Assembly: GCA_045107005.1 (NCBI GenBank)
Contig: JBGCFP010000007.1
Coordinates: forward strand, 32,650-96,649
Length of the DNA: 64,000 bases
From: JBCCMA01 sp045107005
GTDB taxonomy: Bacteria > Pseudomonadota > Gammaproteobacteria > Steroidobacterales > JBCCMA01
Direction: 5' to 3'
Each line of letters starts with the position of its first letter. The stretch's first letter is position 1. Position numbers and translations under genes: made by a program. Shown one piece after another: positions 17,797 to 27,077 of the stretch. The notes under the pieces were generated by a model. The model was not told the DNA's origin, searched no databases, and saw nothing but the letters and a program-made list of their open reading frames with translations.

Positions 17797-20012
17797 CGAG
17801 CCAACTGTGTAATCACCGCCGGTGGCGTGGATTTGAGCTTGTTGTCCTCAATGTTCGTCACTGGATCACCGACCGTTTCGACCACGGTTATCGGCTGACT
17901 GTCGACGAACTCGTTACCATGAATGTGCGTCGCCTGGACACCGAGCAGATAGATCGAGGCTTTGGTCTTGTTACGCTTGTTACCCCCCACATCCTTAAAC
18001 ACGCTGCCAGAAATCGTCACGTGGGGACCAAACGTGCTTTCGTCAGTACCGCCGCGATAAATATTGCCAATCGTGCCGCCAACGTGCGCGAAGTTTGAAT
18101 CGGTGATGTCCACGTACTCGGCGTTGTAGATACCCAGATCATCGATCTCCCGGTCGAGGTTCAGAATGTGACCGGTGACGTTTTCAAACGTCGAACCACT
18201 AATGGAAATCCGCTGCGCGAAAGTGTGAGATGCCACTTTCAGGAAATGAAACGAGTGATTGGTGTTCAGGTTGGTCACGATGCTGTCATCGAGGTGCAGC
18301 TCGTAATTGCGCAGCATGGAGTAACGCCCGGTGCGCACGACCGAATTGCCGTAAGCATCCGGCGCGACGGTGCCGTCGACGTGCAAACGCGCGAGACTCA
18401 AACCGCCGCCATCGCCAATTTCAAACAACGTGCTGCGTTCGAACGTAATGACCGGGCGCTCGGCACCCGTCTTGATCCCGCGCACGGTGATCGGTACGTC
18501 GACATTCAGTATCTGGCTGACCCGATAGTCACCCGGGGATAATTCGATGATGTCGCCCGGCGCCGCGGCAGCAACCGCGGCCGTCAAGGTGTCTTCGCCC
18601 GGCTCAATCTGAGTGACCTTGCCATAGCCGAACGGGCCCCGGTGAGGGGCTTTGGGCTGCCATGCTACGCCCGTTTTCGCCGCGTCCAGAACGGCCAGAT
18701 CTGCGCCGATGCCAACGCCGGCATACGCTTTCTCGGCCGGATGCAACAGCCCGTTTGAATCAGCGACCAGCTTGATCTTGGCGCGCTCGAAGCCGGTCTT
18801 GTTAGGCAGCATGGTCGGACCGTCAACCACGTTGCCGGCAAACGTGATGCCGCTCATGTCGTCATGTACGGCAAATACCGGCAGTTCTTTCGAATGTACG
18901 ATCAGGTTTTTTGCGAATCGTGAATCGATCGGTACGGCGCTGCGTTCCTCGTCACTGCCGGCGCCAAACTCGACGTGATCGCTATCGATGATCGTATTGT
19001 TCTCGATCACCGCGCCTTCCACCTGATGGTAGCGATTGATCGGTGAGTTGGGCACACCGTTCATCACGACCAGACCGCCGCCCAGACGAAAACCGGTTAA
19101 GCCATACATGTAGTTATTGCGTACGGTTTGGCGTTTGTTGATGACGCGCAAACCGCCGGTGTGGTCCATGTTGTTGCCAAAAAACACGTTATTCTCGAGC
19201 AGATTGTCGTTGCCGTGACGCAAGGTCAGCGTGCCGCGGGCCTCAAAGAACACGTTGCCGCGCACGACATTGCTGCCGGACTTGATGGAAATGATCTCGA
19301 GCTCGCCGTTGCAGCGATCAAAATAGTTGTTCTCCACCACCGTGTGTGAATTGGTCAGCGAATATTTGCTGGTGCCGATGCGCAGTGTTTCACCGCCATT
19401 GGCGCCGAGAATTTCCCGTGGCCCGAAATAATTGTGATCAATGCGGTGATGATTGTTTTGGCTGTCTTCAGAATCCAGGCGCACGGCCATCGTGACACCC
19501 GCGTTGCTCTTGCCTTCCAGATGATTGTGGTCAAAACGATTGTTCTGGCCATACAGCATGACCCAGAAATCGGTTTCGAAACGCTCGGGGTTATTGAAGC
19601 GATCAATCACCGTCTCGGTCACACGACTGTGGTGAGCCAATTGCTTCGAGCCATTGCGAAAAGCAATCACCTCATTGGTCGGCGTATAGCCGTCGCGAAA
19701 CGTCAAACCCGATACCACCAGGTGTTTTCCACCAAGGCGTAAGTTAGAGCGACCGCTGATGATCACGCTGCCCTTGGATTGCGCCGTTAACGTAATTGGC
19801 GCGTCGGCCGTGCCTTCGCCGGTGAAGACGATTTCAAAATCCTGCCACTGCCCGTCAGCAAGAACGATGCGATCACCGGGCTTGGCCGCGTCAACGGCCG
19901 CACGATATTCATCCTGCGTCTTTACAAGAGTGTCGGCAGCATGGGCTGGAAGCAGCGCGCCAGTTACAACAAAACAGGTTAGGAGCCAACGGCTCACAAT
20001 ACGATTGATCAC
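17793..20012 (-). CDS. PL6 alginate lyase, two-domain (AlyGC-like)
   Basis: 739 residues from GTG 20012 with GGAGAG upstream; signal peptide to about residue 25 (GALLPAHA). The first half is a PL6 right-handed beta-helix. Catalytic Lys lies in IKSGSN (K244) and Arg in LTLRHGN (R265), 21 residues apart as in chondroitinase B and AlyGC. The two acidic residues before the Lys (ELEII) fit the Ca-binding Glu pair, and NNYFDRCNG supplies the Asn. A second beta-helix (~480-730) follows, the layout of AlyGC-type exo-lyases. Known family members cleave polymannuronate/polyguluronate by beta-elimination. Role inferred: exported lyase releasing short oligomers or unsaturated monomer for the PL17 enzyme and the reductase. 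Last of four PL6-like genes in one direction. Confidence 0.93.
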   Translation of the reverse strand: MINRIVSRWLLTCFVVTGALLPAHAADTLVKTQDEYRAAVDAAKPGDRIVLADGQWQDFEIVFTGEGTADAPITLTAQSKGSVIISGRSNLRLGGKHLVVSGLTFRDGYTPTNEVIAFRNGSKQLAHHSRVTETVIDRFNNPERFETDFWVMLYGQNNRFDHNHLEGKSNAGVTMAVRLDSEDSQNNHHRIDHNYFGPREILGANGGETLRIGTSKYSLTNSHTVVENNYFDRCNGELEIISIKSGSNVVRGNVFFEARGTLTLRHGNDNLLENNVFFGNNMDHTGGLRVINKRQTVRNNYMYGLTGFRLGGGLVVMNGVPNSPINRYHQVEGAVIENNTIIDSDHVEFGAGSDEERSAVPIDSRFAKNLIVHSKELPVFAVHDDMSGITFAGNVVDGPTMLPNKTGFERAKIKLVADSNGLLHPAEKAYAGVGIGADLAVLDAAKTGVAWQPKAPHRGPFGYGKVTQIEPGEDTLTAAVAAAAPGDIIELSPGDYRVSQILNVDVPITVRGIKTGAERPVITFERSTLFEIGDGGGLSLARLHVDGTVAPDAYGNSVVRTGRYSMLRNYELHLDDSIVTNLNTNHSFHFLKVASHTFAQRISISGSTFENVTGHILNLDREIDDLGIYNAEYVDITDSNFAHVGGTIGNIYRGGTDESTFGPHVTISGSVFKDVGGNKRNKTKASIYLLGVQATHIHGNEFVDSQPITVVETVGDPVTNIEDNKLKSTPPAVITQLAR

Positions 20013-20183
20013 GAATTATCTCTCCGGAGGCGTTGTGCGGACCTTAATGTACGAGAATGACGCGACAACGACCAGTCGGCCGCCGGCGCTTCGCGTCTGA
20101 GCAAATTACGCAGCGCGGTCCTTAACCTCTGACCATCGCTACGTTGTTGAGTTCTGGACCGATAAGCAGGACGACTCCCACCG

Positions 20184-23090
20184 CTATTCGACGGGGTATC
20201 CGACGACACGGAAACCGTCGAAAAATGCCGGGTCGCTGTCCGTAGGCGCGCCCGAAAAGCTCAGCCGGACATCATCTACCCGCATTTCAGTTTCGCTCGG
20301 GCTGCCACCATCGGCGATGATATTGTTGGGCACGTATTCGACGAACAGCGTAATCTGGGTCGCCGTGCCGCTGTTGAACGAGATACTGCCACGGCGAAAC
20401 CGATCGTCCGCCACCGGCGCGCCGTCGGCCTCAAGTTGCACCGGATCAAAAACGTCGCTGGCCAGCACGGTCGTCGTGCTGCCGACGTAAGCACCCAGCG
20501 TGGCAGACGGCCCGGCAGAAGAATTGGTCTGAAAATAGGCTGACAGAATGTAGTCGGTGTTTGGAAGCACGTCGACGAGCTGCGACACCGCCGGACGACC
20601 GACTTCGCTGCCGTCGTTGTATTTGAATTTTGCCGAACCATCAACACCGCTTGCGGAATTGCTCGAGCCCTGTACCTGTCCGATGCCGGCCCCTTCGGTC
20701 ACCGTCCAATCGCCGTCACGCCCAGCGAAGCCATCAAAATTGGCGTCTCTGACAGTCGCCGACAGAGTGATCGTTTCGTCGAGCGCGGCGAACAGATCCA
20801 CCGTGCCACTGGCCCCGGCGGTGAAAGAAACGCGCAGCAAGCGATAATCGGATACGTTGGCGTCCTGCACCACCTCGATCCCTTCCGCCGAAACACCCAG
20901 CCGGCTCGGCCCGCTCGCGAACGCCGAGAACTCATACTGCCTTCCCGGTTCCACGGCGACGCTCTGTGTGGCACGACCATCCGCCCCTTCGATTTTCAGC
21001 GATGCGCGTCGCGAGAAAGTCTCATCGACATCGGTGGTCACGCTGGCGGCACCCGAGAGCTGCCAGCCGTCGTCGCCCCGATCAAAGCCCGGATTGGTGA
21101 TGGGTACGCGCGCAATCACGGGCGCCGTTGTTGGGGGCGCGTAAGCCATGGGCCCGACGTCAAACGGCGTTAGTACCCCGATCACCGCCGCATCGTCAGA
21201 AACATGATCGGCACCGCTGTTGGTCTGCCCTGTTCGCTGTTGACCATCCATGTCGTCACTGACCGGATCGAACCCGCGTGAATCAAACCCGGTTTGGGCC
21301 ACGATACTGGCACTGCTCGCCGACACCCGGTCAACGCCCAGCTCGTCGTCTGACAGGCCGACGTCCACGACAGTAAATCCGGAAAATCCGGTGAGCGAAG
21401 GGCTGTCGGAAAAACTTGAACCAAAGACGTAATTTCCAGCGTAAATGGAATTGTCCGGCATGCCCTCTTCGGTATAGGTAATCACCGGACCCACCGCGTC
21501 GGCGATCACGTTATTCACCACCACAACGCCCTCGGGATCGATGCTGCGGGTACCGGCGTTTACATTGAGGCTGCCGACGCTGTCGACAATCGTGTTGTTC
21601 GCGACCAGAACGTTGGTCAGAATCTGGTAACCGTTGGTCGTCGAGTTGTCGGAACTGTGCAGCGCGATCCCGCCGTGAAAACGTGTCCCGAGAAAGCGTG
21701 CGCCCTCAACGTAGTTATTGACGACACGATGACTGTCGTCGATAACCCGGATGCCGCCGGCGAACGGATGGCCATCCCCAAAAATGAAATTCGCGGCGAC
21801 CAGTGCGCTGGCACCGTGACGCAGCGTCAATGAGCCGTAGCTGTCGCGAATCGTGTTGTTGAAGATTCGGTTACTACCCGATTTGTTTGAGATGACCTCG
21901 GTCTCGGCGTCGATGCGCTCGAAGTAGTTGTACTCAAGCACCGAAAGTGAATCAGCCGAATGCGAATCGCTGGTGCCAAGGCGTATGGCCTCGAATCCAT
22001 TGTCGCCGCCATCACCGTATACCTTGCCATCGGCTGGCGCACGATCGCCAAAATAGTTGTGATCGATTTGCGCGTGATCGGTATTCGTCGCCGACGGCAG
22101 CTCACCATCAGGCACCCGGCGTATGACAACCAGTAGCGCACCCTCGTTCGTCTTGCCGGAGAACCAGTTGTGATCGACGCGGTTGAACTGCCCGTAAATA
22201 CTGACCCATTTATTGCTCGGCGCACCCAACTGATCGATATTGATAAACGAGTTATCGACAATGCGGCAGTGGTTGCAGAGCTCACGCGAAGATCCGTCGC
22301 GTGTCTGTAGAAAATCGCTGTCTTCGCTGTTCGCATCGAGGAACACAAAACCCTGGAGCACGACATATTCACCCGACATGCGAATCGACACGTCGCCGTC
22401 GATAATCACTTGCCCTGGCTCCTGTGCCGCTATCGTAATGGGCACGTCTTCGGCGCCTTGTCCACCGAAGTCCAGGTTCAGATTCGTGTAGCTTCCCGCA
22501 CTCAGGCACACCGTAACGCCAGGCGTCATGTCACGCGTCGCGGCCGACTCCAAGGCGCTCGCACTCGACAGCACGGTGTCACAACGGATATCCGGGACAC
22601 TGTCGTTGTCACCAACCGAACCGCGCGCGAAGTTGCCGGGCCCTACCGCGACCGGAGCATCAGCCACCGGTGCGGATAACGTGGACACAACCGTCTCACT
22701 AAAACCGTCATCGTCGGTATAGGTCACCTGGAGTTGTACGCCGCCGCCGCTTTGTGCCGTGGTGAGCAGCAGCATGGCGGCCGTGCTGCCGTCGATGTCC
22801 GTCCCGTCCAACTGCCACTGATAGACCAGCGTGCTCGTCGTCAGCCCGTTCGCGTCAGTCACCGTCGCGCTCAAGGTTTCGCCCACCTGAGCCAAACCGG
22901 TGACGACGACTTCACCCGCAGTGTTCACCGCTGGCGGAGGCAAGACCGGTGGTGCCACGGTCGGGCTGCCACTGCTGCCTGACGAACAGCCGGCAACCAG
23001 AGCGCCGACACTCAGGCACGGCAACCAGATCCATTTCTGGCACCGCGCTTTCAAAGACGAATGACAGGACGCTTGTAAGTTGGTGTGCAT
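20184..23090 (-). CDS. PL6 alginate lyase lipoprotein with Ig-like and CBM-like modules
   Basis: 968 residues from ATG 23090. The signal ends in lipobox LVAGC (C35), so it is a lipoprotein. An Ig-like module (~55-145; GETLSATVTDANG, YQWQLDG) resembles those in the neighbouring 1240-residue protein. The PL6 beta-helix (~170-650) keeps the catalytic Lys in NKSGSN (K403) and Arg in LTLRHG (R424), plus the two Glu before the Lys. The C-terminal third has two jelly-roll modules of the CBM4/9 or CBM16 type (TNPGFDRGDDGWQLSGAAS; later RDANFDGFAGRDGDWTVTEG), likely alginate-binding. Such enzymes cut polymannuronate or mixed alginate at the cell surface. No clear ribosome site precedes the ATG. A 171-bp gap separates it from the next lyase. 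Confidence 0.92.
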   Translation of the reverse strand: MHTNLQASCHSSLKARCQKWIWLPCLSVGALVAGCSSGSSGSPTVAPPVLPPPAVNTAGEVVVTGLAQVGETLSATVTDANGLTTSTLVYQWQLDGTDIDGSTAAMLLLTTAQSGGGVQLQVTYTDDDGFSETVVSTLSAPVADAPVAVGPGNFARGSVGDNDSVPDIRCDTVLSSASALESAATRDMTPGVTVCLSAGSYTNLNLDFGGQGAEDVPITIAAQEPGQVIIDGDVSIRMSGEYVVLQGFVFLDANSEDSDFLQTRDGSSRELCNHCRIVDNSFINIDQLGAPSNKWVSIYGQFNRVDHNWFSGKTNEGALLVVIRRVPDGELPSATNTDHAQIDHNYFGDRAPADGKVYGDGGDNGFEAIRLGTSDSHSADSLSVLEYNYFERIDAETEVISNKSGSNRIFNNTIRDSYGSLTLRHGASALVAANFIFGDGHPFAGGIRVIDDSHRVVNNYVEGARFLGTRFHGGIALHSSDNSTTNGYQILTNVLVANNTIVDSVGSLNVNAGTRSIDPEGVVVVNNVIADAVGPVITYTEEGMPDNSIYAGNYVFGSSFSDSPSLTGFSGFTVVDVGLSDDELGVDRVSASSASIVAQTGFDSRGFDPVSDDMDGQQRTGQTNSGADHVSDDAAVIGVLTPFDVGPMAYAPPTTAPVIARVPITNPGFDRGDDGWQLSGAASVTTDVDETFSRRASLKIEGADGRATQSVAVEPGRQYEFSAFASGPSRLGVSAEGIEVVQDANVSDYRLLRVSFTAGASGTVDLFAALDETITLSATVRDANFDGFAGRDGDWTVTEGAGIGQVQGSSNSASGVDGSAKFKYNDGSEVGRPAVSQLVDVLPNTDYILSAYFQTNSSAGPSATLGAYVGSTTTVLASDVFDPVQLEADGAPVADDRFRRGSISFNSGTATQITLFVEYVPNNIIADGGSPSETEMRVDDVRLSFSGAPTDSDPAFFDGFRVVGYPVE

Positions 23091-23297
23091 CGTTGACTAG
23101 TGCTCGTAGCCGTTGTGGCGTTTATCCAGTTTATAAAACACGGCTTGCGCACAGTCGTCAGTGTCGACCGTCACGTTCTGACCGTTGGCGCCCGCAAAGA
23201 CATCAAGCTCACCCGCCAATCGGCCGGTGTTTTGTCAGGCATGAGTTTTCTTGCCGAGAAAGAGCCGACGCCGCCTGGGCGCCGGCCCGCACTGCCT

Positions 23298-24700
23298 TTA
23301 AGGCGCTACCCAGGTCGAGCCCGGTCCCACCTGGTCTTCGGCAATCACGTTGAGCAGCGACGTATCGGCACCGACACCCGCATCGACGCCAGAGCCGTCA
23401 ACCAGACCGGTAACCGGATCAACGACAAACGTAGCGCCGTCTTCACCGCCAACCACGTTATCCGCTGCCGCGCCGTTAAAGTTGAACGACCCTTCAGCCA
23501 GTGTCGCAGAATAAAAGTGGTTGTTATCGAAGTCTGACGCACCGTCAATCACACAACCCGAATTATCCCAATCCTCATCCGTGACAGCGAAACGGTTCAC
23601 CCCGTTCGTGTTCATATTAATCGACAAGCCGCTGCTCTGGTTCATGATGAAGTTGTCATCAAAATCCAGAATTGGATCGAGATCCCCGCAGTCAGGATCA
23701 TCAAACGAAAGAGCTTGACGGGCGTTAACCACGGTATTGCGCGCAACGGTCAACGTGAAATCGAGACCACCCGTGCCCAGAATCGTCGTGTTACCCGAGC
23801 CACTCAGCGGATCCGGGTTGATCAACAGCGCGGCGCGCTGTCCGGACGTCGTGCGCATATTGTTGATGTAGTTGTCGGTGATCGTGTGACCGAGCGGCGC
23901 GAAACTGATGCCACCATCGTCATTATCCTCGCCGCCAGACAGAATGACATTCTCGCGCACCGTGCTGGCAAACCCGTCCTCGAGGGCAATCAAGCCCAGT
24001 GAATTAACCACGGTGTTGCCTTCGATCAGATTACCACCTGACTGCACGCGCATCAGACGACGCTCAGACTCCACATTTTCGAAACGGTTGTACTGAACCG
24101 TGTGATCGCCGGTCCCGACCGAATCACCGCCCGTCGAGCGGCCGATTTGAAGTGCGTGCGCGGTTGAATTGCGGTTACCCGAAACACCTGTTTTTCCCGG
24201 GATATCCTTGAACAAATTGTAGCGAATGATATGCCCTTCATTCGAACCGATATTGGTGTCGGCAAAGATCGAGATAATCGATCCTTCGTTGTCCATATCC
24301 TTGTCCTGGAACAGGTTGCGTTCAATGATATTGCCGAACCCTTTGAGCGTAATGTAGTGATACGCATCGCCGGAGGGCACGGTCCGCGGTTCGGCTTCAC
24401 CGAGAAATTCGCTGTTGCGCAAGGTAACGCCGTCACCCGACAGATAAACCGACCCGTCGCCATTGCTGTCACAGGTGGTACCCATGATCCAGTCGAGATC
24501 GTCGAACACCAGCCCGTCCGCCACGATACCGTCGCCACTGAACACAATGCACGTCGCGCCGGTAATCACCGCAGTGCTGCCCGCCGTTCGGCGGACCTGC
24601 AGCAGGTTGGCAGCAAAATCGACTTCGCCCATGTCGGCGTAGTCGTCGCCACCGCCGGCACTGTCCAGACCGATCACATCACCATCGGCCGCCGCCATGA
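23298..24700 (-). repeat. Duplicated PL6-like coding segment, copy 1
   Basis: This segment matches 27950-29330 in the same orientation, offset by about 4.6 kb, roughly 80% identical by eye over the stretch compared and with almost no gaps. It covers the helix domain and its leading VTGETTL linker. The Ig-like and C-terminal parts differ, so the helix module was copied and then joined to different partners, or the flanks were lost later. Confidence 0.75.
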
Positions 24701-27020
24701 CCGCTGTCATCAGCGTCGTTTCGCCCGTCACAATCGCGCTGTAGACCAAGTCACCTGCCGCAGCGTCCAACGGACCTTCGGCAAAACCTTCGTTATCGGT
24801 GTAGTCCACCGTTACCGATACGGTCGTGCCCAATTGTGCCGTGGTCAGCACATAGGTGCTGGCAGTCGCCGCGGCAATGTCCACGTCGTCTGCTTTCCAC
24901 TGGTAGTTGATCGTGCCCGTGCCGTTGGCGTCGGTGACCGCCGCGGTCAACGTATCGCCAACCAGCGTGGTACCGGTGACGGCAACGCTGCCCATTGTGT
25001 TGGTGACGTTGGTCAGCACCGCCGCTGTTCCGGCCGACGTGATGGACTCAACAAAACCGTCGTCGTCCGTGTAGTCCGCCGTCACCGTGATGATCGCGCC
25101 AATCTCTGCGGCGGTCAGCACGTAAGTGGTCGCCGTTGCACCGCCAATGTCGACACTGTCCGCTGCCCATTGATACGTGATGGTGCTACCGGTCGTACCG
25201 TTGGTATCGGCGACGTTCGCGGTCAGCGTCTCCGCCACTTGCGCCGTGCCGGTAATGGTCACCGTGCCAACCGTGTTCGTCGCATTGGTCACCACGGCGA
25301 CCGTGCCGGCTGACGTGAGCGATTCGACAAAACCGTCGTCATCGGTGTAGTCCGCGGTCACCGTAATGATCGCGCCAATCTCCGCGGCGGTCAGTTCATA
25401 GGTGGTCGCTGTTGCACCCCCAATAGCCACTCCGTCCGCCGCCCATTGATAGGTGATGGTACTGGTCGTCGTGCCGTTGGCGTCGGTGACCGCTGCGGTC
25501 AGCGTCTCAGCGACTTGCGCCGTGCCGGTAATGGTGACCGCACCGACAGTATTGGTCGGTGCCGCCTCCACCGCTGCGGTTGGTGCTGACGTTACCGAGC
25601 CAGCAAATCCCTGATCGTCGGTGTAGTCAATCGTCACCGTGATCGTTGCGCCGACGTCAGCGTCAACCGGCGAATAGGTGGCGGCCGTCGCACCGGCAAT
25701 CGCAGCGCCGTTTGCCGACCACTGGTAGGTCGGCGTGCTGGTCGTGACGCCGTTGGCGTCAGAGAGCATCGCGGTCAGCGTCTCCCCAACCTGCGCCAAG
25801 CCGGCGATGGTCGCGATACCCACAGTATCGGTGGTAACCGCGGGCACGGCGACGGTCGCGGCCGAGGTCACCATTTCCATGAAGCCGTCGTCGTCCATGT
25901 ACATGGCCGTGACGCTGAGCATGTTGCCTACGTCACTGGCGGTAGGCGAATAGACCATGGCGTTAGCACCGGCAATCGCGACGCCAGCACTGGCCCACTG
26001 ATAAACAATGGTGCTTGTGGTCAAACCGTTGGCGTCCGTCACGGCGGCCATCAACATGCCGCCCACTTCCACCACGCCGCTGATGGTGACCAAACCGGCC
26101 ATGTTCATCAGCATGGGCGCCACAGGTGCGGTGCCCGCCGATGTGACGTCTTCGGCAAAATTCTGGTCGTCGGTGTAGACCGCTGTCACCGTCATCACCG
26201 CGCCTACTTCTGCCATGGTCAACACATACGTTTGCGCCGTGGCGCCAGCAATGTCTATACCGTCGGCTGCCCACTGGTAAGCAATAGTGCCGGTGACGCC
26301 ATCGGCATCGGTAACCGTGGCGGTGAGCGTCTCGCCCACGGTTGGCGTACCGGTGATCGCGACGGCTGCACCGTCGTTAACGCCTGCGACATTCGCTGTG
26401 GCCGCCGCCATCAAATCTTCGTCAAAGCCACCGTCATCGGTGAACATCGCCGTCGCGGTGATCACCTGATCAAACTGTGCGTCGGTCAGCACAAACGTCA
26501 TCGCCGTCGCGCCGGCAATGGCGACGCCGTCCGCTGCCCATTGATAGGTGATGGCGCCAGTGGCACCGTCCGCATCCGTGACGGTGGCCGTCAGTGTCTC
26601 GCCCACCGTCGCCGTGCCCGTGATCGCGAGCATCCCAACCGTGTTGGTGTTGGTCGTGTCGCCGACAACCGGACCCAACGCCTCTGACGTTGGCGATTCG
26701 GCATTGCCTTCGTTATCCGTGTAACTCGCGCTGGCGGTAATGAGCGCGCCAACCTCAGCGGCCGTCAAGAGGTAAGTATTGTCAGTTGCCCCCGCAATCG
26801 TTACACCGTCAGCTGCCCAGGAGTAAGTAATGGACGCCGGCAGACCGTCGCCTTCGAACGGCGTCGCCGTTAGCGTTTCGCCAACGGCTGCGGTGCCACT
26901 TAGCACCAGACGGCCTGCAAAATTGGACGGTCCGGGGTCACTGTCAGAGCAACCAACCAGTAAGACCAGTAACGCAGACGCGACAATGGACTTCGCGCTA
27001 AACGGGAAGGGAATATTCAT
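23298..27020 (-). CDS. Lipoprotein with eight Ig-like repeats and a PL6-like helix lacking the catalytic pair
   Basis: 1240 residues from ATG 27020; a TTG seven codons upstream is less likely. The lipobox is LLVGC. Eight ~90-residue Ig-like repeats (~40-760) share GETLTATVTDANG, ITYQWAADG and YTDDDGF. A beta-helix (~770-1240) aligns residue by residue with the PL6 region of the two active neighbours: KSGSN becomes QSGGN (Q993), LTLRHG becomes IALEDG (E1014), still 21 apart, and the second Ca-site Glu becomes Arg. It is therefore not a canonical PL6 lyase. It may bind alginate, use other residues, or act on another polymer. Its helix is ~80% identical in DNA, over the stretch compared, to that of the next gene upstream, so the two arose by duplication. 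The long Ig stalk may lift the helix off the membrane. Confidence 0.88.
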   Translation of the reverse strand: MNIPFPFSAKSIVASALLVLLVGCSDSDPGPSNFAGRLVLSGTAAVGETLTATPFEGDGLPASITYSWAADGVTIAGATDNTYLLTAAEVGALITASASYTDNEGNAESPTSEALGPVVGDTTNTNTVGMLAITGTATVGETLTATVTDADGATGAITYQWAADGVAIAGATAMTFVLTDAQFDQVITATAMFTDDGGFDEDLMAAATANVAGVNDGAAVAITGTPTVGETLTATVTDADGVTGTIAYQWAADGIDIAGATAQTYVLTMAEVGAVMTVTAVYTDDQNFAEDVTSAGTAPVAPMLMNMAGLVTISGVVEVGGMLMAAVTDANGLTTSTIVYQWASAGVAIAGANAMVYSPTASDVGNMLSVTAMYMDDDGFMEMVTSAATVAVPAVTTDTVGIATIAGLAQVGETLTAMLSDANGVTTSTPTYQWSANGAAIAGATAATYSPVDADVGATITVTIDYTDDQGFAGSVTSAPTAAVEAAPTNTVGAVTITGTAQVAETLTAAVTDANGTTTSTITYQWAADGVAIGGATATTYELTAAEIGAIITVTADYTDDDGFVESLTSAGTVAVVTNATNTVGTVTITGTAQVAETLTANVADTNGTTGSTITYQWAADSVDIGGATATTYVLTAAEIGAIITVTADYTDDDGFVESITSAGTAAVLTNVTNTMGSVAVTGTTLVGDTLTAAVTDANGTGTINYQWKADDVDIAAATASTYVLTTAQLGTTVSVTVDYTDNEGFAEGPLDAAAGDLVYSAIVTGETTLMTAVMAAADGDVIGLDSAGGGDDYADMGEVDFAANLLQVRRTAGSTAVITGATCIVFSGDGIVADGLVFDDLDWIMGTTCDSNGDGSVYLSGDGVTLRNSEFLGEAEPRTVPSGDAYHYITLKGFGNIIERNLFQDKDMDNEGSIISIFADTNIGSNEGHIIRYNLFKDIPGKTGVSGNRNSTAHALQIGRSTGGDSVGTGDHTVQYNRFENVESERRLMRVQSGGNLIEGNTVVNSLGLIALEDGFASTVRENVILSGGEDNDDGGISFAPLGHTITDNYINNMRTTSGQRAALLINPDPLSGSGNTTILGTGGLDFTLTVARNTVVNARQALSFDDPDCGDLDPILDFDDNFIMNQSSGLSINMNTNGVNRFAVTDEDWDNSGCVIDGASDFDNNHFYSATLAEGSFNFNGAAADNVVGGEDGATFVVDPVTGLVDGSGVDAGVGADTSLLNVIAEDQVGPGSTWVAP

Positions 27021-27077
27021 GAGACGAGGTTCCGTGCACAAGTCGCGCGCATTGACATCGCGCGAGGAGAATTCGAT

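Noticed and set aside
24231..25313. 360-codon plus-strand open frame opposite the Ig-like repeats
   Set aside because: It is the antisense of a repeat region and simply mirrors the repeat unit; His/Arg/Gly-rich with no recognisable fold.
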